Source: Epiperipatus broadwayi (lineage: Eukaryota > Onychophora > Udeonychophora > Euonychophora > Peripatidae). From it: a stretch of DNA of 64,000 nucleotides. The notes under the pieces are model-generated. The model had not been told where the DNA came from and made no database searches. It worked only from the letters and a program-made list of their open reading frames with translations. Numbering within the stretch: position 1 is the first letter of the stretch; each line of letters begins with the position of its first letter. Below, piece after piece: positions 34,982 to 47,284 of the stretch. The DNA lies in assembly GCA_028023455.1 (NCBI GenBank), contig JAQFVV010012404.1, positions 12,945,421 through 13,009,420 on the forward strand, written 5' to 3'. The position numbers and the translations under genes were made by a program.

Positions 34982-35111
34982 AAAAGCATTAGCAATATAA
35001 GTCAAGCATTTGGTGGGGTAGTGGTTAGCATAGCTGCCTTCCAAGCAGCTGGTCTGGGTTCGTTTCCTGGTCAAAGCATTTGACATATGAAAAAAAAAGC
35101 GTTAGCAATAT
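34982..35111 (+). mobile_element. Retrotransposed tRNA-Gly with 17-bp target duplication
   Basis: AAAAGCATTAGCAATAT (34982-34998) and AAAAGCGTTAGCAATAT (35095-35111) flank the insert and differ at one base. The insert is a tRNA-Gly sequence, a few extra bases and a poly-A tail (35090-35098) that runs into the right duplicate. A target duplication with a 3' A tail is the mark of LINE-driven retroposition. Confidence 0.85.
35006..35078 (+). tRNA. tRNA-Gly(UCC)-like, probably a pseudogene
   Basis: A 73-base cloverleaf. The anticodon stem GCTGC/GCAGC (35033-35037 with 35045-35049) is perfect around loop CTTCCAA, giving anticodon TCC. The D region GGTAGTGGTTAGCA holds the A box. The T arm CTGGG/CCTGG with loop TTCGTTT has lost one conserved A and uses two G-T pairs. 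The acceptor stem has mismatches at its third and sixth pairs. The flanking target duplication and A tail show it is a retrocopy, so I doubt it makes a working tRNA, although the polymerase III boxes are largely intact. Confidence 0.75.
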
Positions 35112-35189
35112 TACTTCAAGTAGATTTTTGGAATAGAAAAAAGATTGATATTTTGCATAGCTAATTAAAGAGTCATAATTATTTTTACA

Positions 35190-35900
35190 CAGTAATTGCA
35201 TAATAATTATTAAAAAGGAAAAAATATACACGATTATATTTTGACTTTATTCATATATATTTTATTTACAAAAATAGAAGTTAATGAATTCTAACCTACC
35301 AGAAACAAAAAAAACCATAACTGTTGTAATCATCACATCTTGTGATTAATTATGTAATGTTATTCTCTATCATTATTGACATTGTGTTAGCATTTTTTGA
35401 TATGTTCTAAAAATTACAAAAGAATTTTAATATTTTAAAGCAGAATTTGATAGATTTATTAGAGATTAATATTTATTAGTTCACATTTTAAAAATAAATT
35501 TCAATTAAAAAAGTTTGGAGTTTTTCAATTTGACTGTTTTGCTTCCAATCATTTATTGAGAATATTATTTAGGTTTATGAACTAATTTTTTCAACATTTA
35601 CAAAGTTCAAATATAGTTATAGGGGATTTAAACAATCCCCTATAATTACATCTAAACTAAGTATGTAAATTATACTTGTATTCAAAAATTCAAATATAAT
35701 TTTTTAGAATGTTTTTCATTTGTAAATGTATATTTTTAACAAATCAAGTCTAATTTATTAAATTCTAATAAATAATAACTTTAATGCTAAAAACAAATAT
35801 TGAATGATTGCTAAAAGTGCCAGTAGAGAAAACAAATAAAATGTCACTCTGCAAGATAATTAATTATCAATTTCTTTTTAAATAAATGTTTAACTTTTCT
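35190..35900. repeat. Dispersed repeat, copy 1 (direct repeat of 38.56-39.17 kb)
   Basis: Shares an ordered series of blocks with 38560-39170: GCATAATAATTATTAAAA, TTGACATTGTGTTAG, TTCTAAAAATTA, AAAAATAAATTTCAAT, TTTTTTCAAYATTT.CAAAGTTCAAATATA, and AAATCAAGT.TAATT. Both copies have the same orientation. They bracket the minus-strand LINE at 36.4-38.3 kb, so they could be 3' ends of two LINE copies (inference). Confidence 0.6.
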
Positions 35901-36419
35901 TTAAAATTGACGAATGAGATGGGAAAAGAGAATATTAACTTTATAGAATTTATAACATTTTTTTATTATTTTCCATAACATTTCCATTTTTGTATTTGTA
36001 TGATGCAATGTTATTAATTATGAATTTATTAAGTCAATGTTATATTCATATTTAAAAGTATATACAATAGTATTATAGTGACATGATATTGATTAAACAT
36101 TAATATCATTTCTATGGGGATTTGAGTTAGTTGTTTATTAAATAAATAAGTAATCAAATGGTTTATTGCTTAAGAGTTTAAGCAGTGGAAAAAACAGAAC
36201 TGGAATCAATCGGAGGATCTTATATTTCAAAATCAATCACTTTAATTCAATTATTATGTAATTTGTTTGCAACAAAGGGAATGTGAAGAATGAGACTTCC
36301 ATCATATAATCAATAAAGTAATCTATTTTATCTTGTAAATTTAAAATATTTAAATATGGAAAAAATATTTGCCTGTAAATTTTTATCTCATTTGCAATTA
36401 CAAATATCTATCTACTTTT

Positions 36420-38290
36420 ATTCTATACTCAGAATTTAATAAGTCAGCCTGCTAAAAAGAATGTCTTTACATTTTGTGTAATTATAACCACTATTCTATA
36501 TAAATAATTTTTTATTAGTAAGTTTATAGATACTGCTTTAGCATTTATCTGTAGTTCTATTTTTTAATTTTTATCTGATAATTCTTTTAATACTACCTGC
36601 AATTTTGAAGAATTATTTGAAAAACCAACCATATCATCTATAAAGCAAAGATGATTTGAGTAAAAACCAATTATTTTTATTCCGTTACATTAATTCAGAC
36701 AATACTTCCTGTAAAATTGCTGTAAAAAGTTTTAAGATATGCAATCATCCTATCTATTACATTCTCTTCTTAATATCAAATTGCTTAAATTTTGATAAAT
36801 AATCTTCAGAATATAACAGTATGCTGATTGTATTTTGATAGTTCAAAGCTTTAATCACTGTGGAAATGCCTTTTTATAATCACATTCCAAAGGTTAATGG
36901 CAATTTATATTCATTGATTCTTTTTATAACTTCATTCAATGTTTTAGATGTAATACTCTGTGCTAAAGATGCTTAAATGTAGCTTGGTTTTTTTTTTTTT
37001 TTTTGGTATAAATCAAAGTTTGATGTAGATGAGTTGTAACCATCTTTATGAAGATTTTATATAGAACTGACAAATTTGTAATTTTAAATATCTTCTTTAT
37101 CATCTTTCTTAAATGTTAATATTGTTACTGAATTTTTCCAATCATCTGATGCATCAGGGGTGGCCAAAGTTTTAAACATTGGGGGTGACTTTTTTGGTCA
37201 AAGTGTACTTGAGGGTGAATATGTTTTTTTCAGGGCTTTGAACTGGAAACCAGAAATAATTTTTTTTTGCTGGAGCGAAAACTGGAATAAAAAAAAATTA
37301 ATGGTTCAATGTCCTGGCTTTTTTTAGAATGTTCTTATAAATTAGTGTGTTTTTTTGTAAGAACTTTTTAGGTACTCAGAAATATTGTGAAGCTTTTGGA
37401 AGATATGAACTGATGAATTTTTTTCCAATAAGATATGAATGGTTGAAGACATTTTATATGATGACTATTAAATTACCTCAGCTCCTATTAGTGTTACAAT
37501 TTGTCCATGTTGCTTTATAAAATATTTATTAAATTACAATTATTAAATTACTATACAAAGAGTTTTAAAAAGTTCCAAGCTTCTTTGTTTTAAAATCTTT
37601 TCATTAAAATTCTTATTTCTTCAGGATAAATTATTTAAATTCTTCTCAGGAAAATAGCAATTAAATATTTCTAGGAATTTTAGATCTAGTAATTACACAA
37701 AAAAAAAAGAATTCTTTTCAGCTTCTTTCAACCTGGGTTTATTTTTGAGTTCACAATAATAATAGATGTTATTTTAAATTTATCTATTTTTAAATAAGAA
37801 TAATTTTGAATTTTTACTTTTTATTACTTTTATATTCAAATCAGATCTGAATTTATTTCTATAATTTATCAATATTCACATCATCTTTATGGTCATTTTC
37901 CAGAGACATCTTGGCCACCCTGTGATACATATTTATTACTTTGATATTTACTATATAATTTTATCAACAATTTTAATATATCTTCATGTTTAAGATATCA
38001 ATAATAATTACATCATTTCTTGAAGTGTTAACATTTTTTATTAGATTTTATGGGATCTCTCACTTCATTTAAAATATTTAGCAATTTAAAAGATGTAATT
38101 GTAGAGGTTACTTTAGTTTTAATAATGTTTTTGTAAAATTCTTTTACACATTTTATATGGGCATTTCTTTTTTTTAGTAAGGGTTTCAGATTCTTATTAA
38201 TTAAACAATATTCTTCAATAAAGTAACACAATGGTCTTTGGTCTGAGAAATCTGGAGAAATCACTATAATAGTGTTTTTTTAAATCATGC
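36420..38290 (-). pseudogene. RTE-like LINE ORF2 remnant split by a hAT-like insertion
   Basis: Minus strand. The part before the interruption (38264-37931) has CVKEFYKNIIKTKVTSTITS and LNILNEVRDPIKSNKK, the region ahead of the KAPGxD block. The hAT-like insertion occupies 37155-37922. After it come WKNSVTILTFKKDDKEDI (about 37140-37085), SSIYKIFIKM, TLNEVIKRINEYKLPLTF (about 36935-36880), KLFTAILQEVLSELM (about 36745-36700) and HLCFIDDMVGFSNNS (36654-36610). The catalytic box F-I-D-D at 36645-36634 keeps both aspartates. The order is that of an RTE-like endonuclease-reverse transcriptase. An endonuclease domain is not visible. Stops and shifts make it dead. Confidence 0.75.
37155..37922. mobile_element. 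hAT-like non-autonomous element nested in the LINE
   Basis: Ends CAGGGGTGGCCAAA (37155) and, at right, TTGGCCACCCTG (ending 37922) form an imperfect inverted repeat of the CAGGGGTGGCCAA type typical of hAT elements. Eight-base target duplications TGATGCAT (37147-37154) and TGATACAT (37923-37930) flank it, one mismatch. Size 768 bp. The LINE reading continues on both sides, which independently confirms the borders. No transposase is evident inside; AT-rich filler fills it. Confidence 0.85.
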
Positions 38291-38559
38291 TTATAAGTCA
38301 TACATTGCAATAGTTTTCTACTTTTGTTTTTAAATAGCAAACTCATGTACTTTCTAATACTGATTTTTTAATTAATTTTTTTTTAAAGAGGTTAATATAA
38401 TTGAATAATAGCAAGGTTAAAATTATTATAGTCTTGTCTTATTTTTTGATGGATGTAGACCATTGCAATCATTTCAATAAAATTATTTCAATAAAATTTT
38501 TGAAATAATTAAAAACTTAATTTTTTTTTGCAAAGTTTATTAACATTCATGATTATTTT

Positions 38560-39170
38560 CATACAATAAATGTGCAATAATTATTAAAAATCAAAAGTAT
38601 AACATGACTAAACTTTTATTTTATATACATATATTTTGTTTTTAAAAGTAGAAAGTAATAACTTTTAATGTAATATTAAGAAAGAAAGCAATCACATTTT
38701 GATCATCTCACCTTAAGAAACCAATTGCTTATACATCATTACCAACATTGTGTTAGGATCTTTAGACATATTCTAAAAATTATAAAAGTATAATTATCAG
38801 AGATTAAATTTTATTCATTCATGATTTAAAAATAAATTTCAATCAACAATTATTTCATTCATTTTCTGAAGTCACTGCATTACTGCAAATCATTGAATGA
38901 TAAAAGCAGCCTTTGTTCTCATTATAAACTCATTTTTTTTCAATATTTTCAAAGTTCAAATATAATTTTTTAGTTTTTTATTTGCAAATTATATTTCACA
39001 TATTTCTATTAAATCAAGTTGAATTGCTTGAATTCTTATATAGAATAACTTTAATAAAAATCAAAAGTTGAAAGTTTACAAAAAATGTCAGCAAGAAGAA
39101 TAACATATCCATTGCAATGTAAGATGGTGAAACAGTTTTCTTTTCAATGTCTAAATATTGTTTTATACTT
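38560..39170. repeat. Dispersed repeat, copy 2
   Basis: Second copy of the repeat at 35190-35900, same orientation, with indels. See that entry for the shared blocks. Confidence 0.6.
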
Positions 39171-39179
39171 TTGAGATTT

Positions 39180-42100
39180 TAATTCTTTTTTATAGCTTTT
39201 TATTGCCAATTCACACTTATATTTTCTTATAACGTTATTAAATCTTATAAATATATCTTAACTGAATTCGTTTAAATTGATTATTTTTAAATATTTTCAT
39301 TGATTGTTTTCTTTATATATTGTTTTGTCTCCATTAAAAATTGTTATTGTGGATTAAAAAATTCTCCTAATATTTATAAATGTAATAACAGCCAAAGATA
39401 ATTTTTCTAAACTGAAAATTTTAAATTATTATTTATAACAACAACAACCCAAGATTAATCAAATGAGCTAGCAATAATTACTACTGAAGAGGCTATATCT
39501 AAAATAACAAATTATAAAGAAGGCATTAAGCTATTTGCTGAAATAAAAGCCTGAAAAATGGATTAATATACTATGATTTTTAAAATTCTGATTTCGATTT
39601 ATTTTTGTTTCATTGTTATTACTTTTTTAGTTTTATAATTTTTTATTTTCTTATATGTGCATGTTTTTAATTGCATTTAAATTTATTTTTGCCTCATTGT
39701 CATTATTTGTTTAGTTATATATATATATATTTCGTATATATGTTTATTATGTGTTTGTATATATATATATATATATTGTACCAGGAACCTACCCCTTTCA
39801 CTCTCTTTACAACATTTTACTTTGTAGCCCTATATAACTAATTCAAGACATAATGGTGTGCTATAAATTTTTATACAGTGAATTCTACAGTTAACTTAGT
39901 TACTTAAATTAATTATTATAGGCCTTACATGTAAAGCAAAAGTCAATTTAATGACAAATTTCTAATCCACATATGGTATTACTTTAATCCAATTAAATAG
40001 ATAAACACACTGATAATAAAATCTTTATTATTTATACTAATCCGTTTGCGATTTGCTGATCACTCTTTTGGTATCAATTTCTATAAGAATCAAAAAAGCT
40101 TGCCATTAATAAAGCATTTTTATAAAACCCAAATTACATGGACTTTATGTACCAGCATTCTTAAACTCTCAATGCAAATGACATTACAGTAGAAAAAACA
40201 GATAGTTCAAAATTAATAATTTATATTTACTATGGAATGAGGTGAGCACATAAATTGAACATCAAATGCTGACTCGACTTAATATCTAATTTATTAATTA
40301 ATATTAAATAAAGTAAATAAAACTCATAACCACAATTAAACAGAAAATAACATATTAAGGAATACAATATCTAAATAAACATGAAAACTGCCTCTCTCTT
40401 TTCTTTGCATTATATGGAGATATATGATTATATATACATATATACACAACAATAAAAAAGTAATAAGTAATTAAAGACCATTAAATCTAAAAGAATAAAT
40501 GTTTCTATACAATATAAAATAAATATTGCTTCATAAGAGCACATACATATCTATACACTAAAGATTAATTTATCAATTATATTCACAATTAAAAAGAAAT
40601 TAAATTAATGTCATATATTAAGTAGCTTTAAAATAAAATTATATTAAGTCACACACACATACATATGTGTACATGTAGATTAATTCATAAGTTGTACTTA
40701 TATAAAAAACAATCAATATCATAAATTAAATAGGTTTAAAATTTATTAAAATTAAATAATTAATTAACCTTAATTCTCAGTTGTATGGTTTTCTTTTCCA
40801 TTTTAAATGTTTCATTTATACATGCAAATAAATATCTGAAATTAAGTTTTCTTCAATACTATAAAAAATGTACTTTTTTATTTTTTTCTATTCTTTTTTT
40901 AAAAATATTTCGTAGGCAAAACTATAAAACAGAGGTACAAGGACTTAGATTTCTCTACAGTAGCATTTTTTTATCATTAGGCAGATATTAGCACTCAGTA
41001 ATTATGTATAGGCTCACATGAGGAAAAAGAACCAGTATACAAATGAACAGCTATTCCATGTTATTTTCTTTGTTCAAATTAGCAAATAGTATTTTGGCAA
41101 AGCACACACTAACAATATTTATTCCCTGCAATTTGATTTATTTCACTTGGTAAAAAATATAATTGTGAAGTTCACACCAGCAATTCAGAGACTTTCAGAA
41201 TAAGACTTCATCTAACTTTTTCTGACTAAAATACAGCCTCCCTTTTTCTTTTTGCCAAACAACAATCAAAAATTCTTGACTTTAGGTTTTAAAACTTTAT
41301 TTATAGCCATACACATGAAAGAAAATGTTATCAGCTTGTTTTTTATTATTTCTAGTTTTTTTCCTCATAAAACCCCAAGATAAATCTTAATTAATTAAGA
41401 AAATAAAATACCTAATCAATATACACACACAAATATATATATTGGAAAAACTTTGATAAGAGAAAAAACAAAATTCTTTTCTTTTTACAAAAGAAAAAAA
41501 TATATGGATGATAATTAAAAAATTCTTTGATTTTACCCCATCTTAATTAATTCCACATTTACAAGATAATAAAAAACTTAATTTTCATTTCTTTTTAACA
41601 TTTGAATAGATAAACAAAAAAAGAACAATTTTTCTTCATGATAATATATATATACAACAAAAAGAGAATTCTTTTACTGTATATTTTATTACATTTATGA
41701 AATAAAATATACATGCTGTGTATATATATGTGTATTTTAATTTACAAACAAATATTTTTGCTCTTATATTTATCTATTTTATATTTATTTATTTTAAGAA
41801 ATTTACTTATCTCTTTAATACATTTAGGTTTATAGGGCTAGCTGATGGAAACATATAATATGGCTTGATCATCATCATTCCTGTCACAATTTGTTAATTT
41901 ATACATATTTGATTATTATTATCCATTGCTTTCTTCAATAGACCATTTTACATAAAAAAACAATCTTTTATAATAATTACCCATTTCAGAATAAAGATCT
42001 CTTCAATAAGCCTCATAGAGAAATAGTGAAAGAGAAGGTAATACTCACCAGGCATGCTGATTTCCAGATGATGAAACTTTGAATAGTTTTCATTTTTATT

Positions 42101-42700
42101 TTGCCATCTAGCTAAGATTATGTAAGCATTAATTTACTGATTGATGTTGAATGATTATATAGATTAACTATAGGCTAGCTATCTGAAAAAAATCCCTAAG
42201 TTTTTTGAAAAAAATATCATTTCACTAGGATTTGACTCCTAGGATATAGGAACAGAGATAGATACTTTATCTCTGCACCAATTCATTGGATTAAAATAAA
42301 CTTCCTTTATATAAGAACACATAGTTTCATATTCAAAAAATAAAAACCTTACTATTTTATATCTAAGAATCTATGTATATATTTTAGATTACCATCAATT
42401 AAGAACAAAATTTTTCATCTCTCCATCTATAAATTCAATGATTAGCTTAGAATTAATGATGCAAAATATTAATTTTGTAATGAATTTAAAATAACTGATT
42501 ATATATATGTGAAGAAACCTATATATTTGATATGTTTTTGTTTTGTAAAACAGATGGAGGAGTGAGTATTAAATCTAGCAATGATTATTTTGCTTCTTTG
42601 CATAGCAAAAAATGACAGAAAGAAATATTTGATCAAAGTACCATTTTTTTTATTAAATGCTTTTATTGAAGTTGAAAAATTAGTTTGCTTGTTTGTTAGT
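39180..42700. other. Intergenic AT-rich sequence
   Basis: No gene supported. Holds (TA)n tracts (39716-39729, 39759-39775) and short CA-type runs (CACACACACATACATATG near 40652). The rest is unique-looking A/T-rich sequence. Confidence 0.5.
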
Positions 42701-42707
42701 TTATTTG

Positions 42708-43761
42708 TTAAGTTATGATCTTTTTATATTTAAATTCAATAAAATGGCTTGATATCTGATATATAACTAATTAATCATCCTGCAATCTGTTCTGATTATA
42801 ATCAAATCGGCTAAAAAAAATGGTAATTTTTATGTTATAGCGAATTTACACTCATTTTAAAGCTTAAAAAGTACCATAAGATGCTGCCCTCTCTAGAATT
42901 ATTTTACAAGCAAAAAATCAATAATATTTAAATTTGTAGCTAGAACAATGGGAGAAGACAGACTTTCCAATGTGCTGATTGGTTGTTTCTCATTTTGAAC
43001 AAAAGGAAATGCTTATCAACAATTTTGACAGTTCCAAGTTCTTTGTTTTGATTTTCAAAACAAAAATGAATGTTTTAGAATATTCATTTAGTATTCTTTT
43101 TACATATTATAAATTATTTTGATAAAATATACTGAAAATATAATTATTTTAGAAGAATAGTTAAGATTTTAGTAAAAATCCTTTACTTTTACATGAACGT
43201 AAATTGTGAAAGAAATCAATGACATACACAGCATTTTCTAATAGATTATGAATGTTCTTTTTAGCTTCTCTGCTATAGAATATTTTTATAATTATAAATA
43301 TGATAGAATGACAGCCTGTTAAGCTAAATTGCGCAGACGCTGTGAGAATGTTGTTAATAAATGAATACCTTCGAACAACCACATGATATAGTATTTATAT
43401 AAGAGTAATAAATACTATATCATGTGGTTGTTCGAAGGTATTCATTTATTAACAACATTATCACAGCATCTGCGCAATTTAGCTTAACAGGCTGTCATTC
43501 TATCATAATTATAATCGCACACAAGACGTTATAAAATAAATGCTTATTCGTATAATTATAAATAGAAATTTATTTTTGAAAAAACTTTCATTCACTTTCA
43601 TAATCTGATAAATTATTAATTTGCTTTTTACAAACAAAACTAAAATGAATATAATATTAAAAGATGAATATATTTTTATGCTGATTTTGTAATTGGTCAA
43701 TCAAAAGTCTAGAGTTTTAACTCACTCGACCAATCAAAATTTTTGACAGCACAAAGGTTAA
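42708..43761 (+). mobile_element. TTAA-flanked MITE, copy A (piggyBac-like)
   Basis: One of four same-orientation copies of a family (A here; B, C, D below). Shared internal blocks: TAAGATGCTGCC, GAATTATTTTACAAG, TAAATTATTTTGATAAAATA, TTTTTGAAAAAACTTTCATT, and a CCAATCAAAA near the right end. The right end is GACAGCACAAAGGTTAA, whose complement TTAACCTTTG is the usual start of piggyBac-type elements. Left border about 42708 by alignment to copy C. It is longer than the others because a palindrome is nested at 43300-43506. No coding capacity. Confidence 0.7.
43300..43506. mobile_element. Nested palindromic insertion inside MITE copy A
   Basis: Arms of about 97 bp (43300-43396 and about 43410-43506), starting ATGATAGAATGACAGCCTG, are almost perfect reverse complements around a short loop. 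Copies B to D lack it at the equivalent place. AATTATAA occurs just left (43290-43297) and just right (43507-43514), a likely 8-bp target duplication. The arms contain GCGCAGA and retain CpGs, so the insertion is fairly recent. Confidence 0.75.
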
Positions 43762-43965
43762 TATAAATGTAATATATATATATAAGACACTCATATTTTC
43801 AGTAGATGATCTAGTTTCTTAGATATGGAACAGTGGGTGCAAAAATATTCAATAATTTTATGTATCACAGTAAACAATTATTTTTAAAACTTTGATTTGT
43901 TTTAAATAGTACTTATAAAAGGCAATATAATTTTTTTCTTTTAATTTAATAACATTTTAATTTAG

Positions 43966-44205
43966 TTAGGGTAATTACTTTCAGAAATAAAGAGCAGTTT
44001 TAAGCAATACATGTATAATGAATATATTTCATTTTGTACTTTGTTTCATTTAACAATTTGATTAAAACTAGAATTAAATTTTAAAATAAACATTTATTAT
44101 ATTTAACAAAAACAATTTACAATTGTAGTTTTCATTTGTAAGCAATGGCCATGCAATTTGACAAAAAGTTAGGGTAATTATTTTCAGAAATAAGGAAAAG
44201 TGGTC
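43966..44205. repeat. Local direct duplication
   Basis: GTTAGGGTAATTACTTTCAG (43966) recurs as GTTAGGGTAATTATTTTCAG (44169), followed in both by AAATAAGGA/AAATAAAGA, about 203 bp apart. Confidence 0.7.
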
Positions 44206-44257
44206 AGATGAAATTTCACACATTTTGACATCAAATATATCAAAAAATTACAATGTC

Positions 44258-44990
44258 TTAATTGGGTAATTGTTGTCTTCATTTATCGTTGAACACAGCT
44301 TTAACTTACTCTAAAACTGGCAATTTTTACATTATCATAGCAAATTTATGCACATTTTAAAGTTTAAAAAGTCCATAAAATGCTGCCTTCTCTATAATTA
44401 TTTTACAAGTAAAAAATCAATAATATCTGAACTTGAAGCTACTTCAATGAAAGAAGGAAGACTTTCCTAGATTTTGATTAGTTGGTTCTCATTTTAAACA
44501 AAATGGAGTGCTTGTCAATAATTTTCACCACTGCAAGTTCTTTGTTTTGATTTTAAAATTAAAAGTTTTAGAGTATTTTTTATATATTATAAATTATTTT
44601 GATAAAATATGCTGAAAATATAGTTATTTTTAAAAAGTAGTTAAGATTTTAGTAAAAATTCTTTACTTTTACATGAACGTAAATTGAAAAAGAAATCAAT
44701 GATGTACAGAGCATTTTTTAATAGGTTACAAATGTTCTTTTTAGGTTCACCACTATAGAATATTTTTATAATTATAAATTATAAATTTATTTTTGAAAAA
44801 AACTTTCATTCACTTTCATAATCTGACAAATTATTAATTTGCTTTTTACAAATAAAGCTAAAATAAATATAATATTAAAGGATGAATATATTTTTACTGC
44901 TGATTCTGTAATTGACCAATCAAAAGTTTAGAACTTTAATTTACTAGGCCAATATGAAATTATATGAGTAACTAACAGTTAAATGGTTAA
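44258..44990 (+). mobile_element. TTAA-flanked MITE, copy B
   Basis: Aligns to copies A, C and D through ATGCTGCC, ATTATTTTACAAGTAAAAAA and AACTTTCATTCACTTTCATA. Right end AACAGTTAAATGGTTAA; left TTAA at 44258-44261. Size about 733 bp. Its right TTAA (44987-44990) is also the left border of the next element. Confidence 0.7.
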
Positions 44991-46218
44991 CCCTTTAACT
45001 GATTCTTTTAACTTTTTAATCTTTGTCTAATTTTCTATTGGCCCACTACTTAAATCTGAGAACAATATGATTCATCTGTTTCATTTCCAGCCGGTTTCTA
45101 TTGTTAATTTTTTTAATTCAGCTTCTAAAACTTGAATAATTTTAGATTCAAATTGGTTAAATGTAATGAAAAATTAAAAATAGTGTTAATAACTGTAGAA
45201 AAATATAAGAAAAATGTGTAAAAAATAGCTAGCAGTAAAACAAAAGAATTATATTTTAACCAATAATTGTGTCATTATTCAGTTCTCCATCTGTCAAATA
45301 ATTATCTTTTTATTTCCAGCATGCTTATTTTTCTTGTAAAATTTAAAATTTTCCCAATCAAACTTTATATTTCCATAAAGTAACATCAAATCTTATTTAT
45401 GAATGTAAAAAATTACAATAGATGTAATTATTTACTATAAAATCAATTACAAATGTGTAAAACCTTTCATTTTTATTTCTGTCATTTATTTTTTAGAGAC
45501 ACTTACAATGCAAATTACAACCATTAGCATGAAACACCTGACTTGAAGAAATGATTTTGTTCATGCTTATTTTTCTTGTAATATTTAACATTTTTGAAAT
45601 CAAACTTTATATTTGTATAAATTAATAAAAAATCGTGATAGATATAATTATTTACTTCAAAATATGAAAGCGTACTACATTTCATTTTCAATTCTGAATT
45701 TTTAGTTTAGAAATGCCTGATTACAGTCTGTAGTGATAATTGTTTTTTGTTACGGATTATTTCTCCAAATGTATTTTTTTTGTAATATTTAAATTTTTCC
45801 GAGTCAAATTTTATATTTTGATAGAGCACTATATTATCTTATTTGTGAACATAAAAAATTACAATAAATATAATTATTTACATCAAAATCAATTATGACA
45901 TGTACAACATATTCATTTTCGTTTCTGAATCTGTCATTTAGAAACACACCTAGAAGACATTTTCAGATTTGGTAGGTATCCAATCAGAGAAAAAGACACA
46001 CCTATGAACCAATAGGCAGTCAAGAAAATTGATTTTTAAAAAAAAATATAACACTATATGCGGATGTTTTTAGAACTACAATTTTAAACATTGAATTTCC
46101 TATCAAATAAGCCTAAAATGAAGAAATTGTGACCAAAATTGACCAAGAGATGGCACATTCTACATCCAAAAAAAATTTAACTATGGGGTCTCTTCATAAT
46201 AATCACTTGACTGGTTAA
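44987..46218. mobile_element. Second TTAA-bounded element with internal tandem repeats
   Basis: Left end TTAACCCTTTAACTGATT and the complement of the right end, TTAACCAGTCAAGTGATT, match at 14 of 18 bases. Both borders are TTAA. Inside, three diverged tandem units of about 200-240 bp begin near 45327, 45566 and 45768 with TATTTTTCTTGTAA.ATTTAA, followed by TCAAACTTTATATTT and ATAATTATTTAC. No ORF. A different family from copies A-D but the same target and end type, so probably mobilised by the same transposase class (inference). Confidence 0.65.
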
Positions 46219-46219
46219 T

Positions 46220-47280
46220 TGTAAAATCACAGAGGTCACAGAACAATACATGATAACAAAATTTTATCTTTTGAATCAATTTATTAATGTGACAACCTTT
46301 AAGAAAATCACAAGTCATTCTTTTGTCATTTCTATGGATATGGAATAGATAATTAATAATTTCACAAGAAGTGAAATTTGCTAATTTTAGCATTTATATG
46401 AACATTATTTACAAAGAGCAATTCCAATAATTTTAAAACTGGTTTAAAACAGTTTAAATTTTATTTTATGTATGCATTTTGCCATGATGAAGATTTTTTA
46501 GATGTTTTGCTTATTTATTAGGACAACTGAGAGACATGCACATAACATTTTAAAACATATTTTAATAAAATTAAAAATTACAAATCACAATATTAGAACA
46601 AATATTTATATTACTGATATTAAAATAAATGATTTTATTTTATTTAACATTTTCACAATAAATAAGATTTTATTTCAAATTTAAAATAACTTTACTTAAA
46701 TACTTTAAAATAATATTTCTTTATATTTAAATATACACACATACACATTTAATTTTTTTTATTAAAAGTATACATCACTACAGTAAGAAGTTTTACTGAT
46801 TTGTGTACATTAATGTGAACATTGTTTTAGTGATCACATTTTAACTAATTTTTCCATATCATTATATTTCAGGTATAAATTAAAATGTATATATAACCCA
46901 TATGTATATATCATATTTAGTATGTGTACATAATATGTCTGTATGTACATGAATAAAAATATGAAAGAGTCTTTCATACCTTAAATTCTGATGGACCAAA
47001 GTGTTAACATTAAATTTTTGTTTAAATACATAGAATGAGAAATTAATCACTATGTATTGAATAAAAGACACAAATATGAAGTCAAAAAACATTAACATTT
47101 TTGGCATTCTATTTTTTGGAAATTTTAAAATATCAGTATGAACAACATTTTTTTTTAATAATAACTTTTTTGAAAGATTTTAGAATATTTTAAAAATAAT
47201 TTTGCAGATTTGAATTAATATATAGATAAATTTCTTAAGAAAAAATTGAAGATAAAATTCTAAAGACTAAAAATTAAAAA
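46220..47280. other. Intergenic AT-rich sequence
   Basis: No gene, RNA or repeat boundary supported. Confidence 0.5.
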
Positions 47281-47284
47281 TAAT

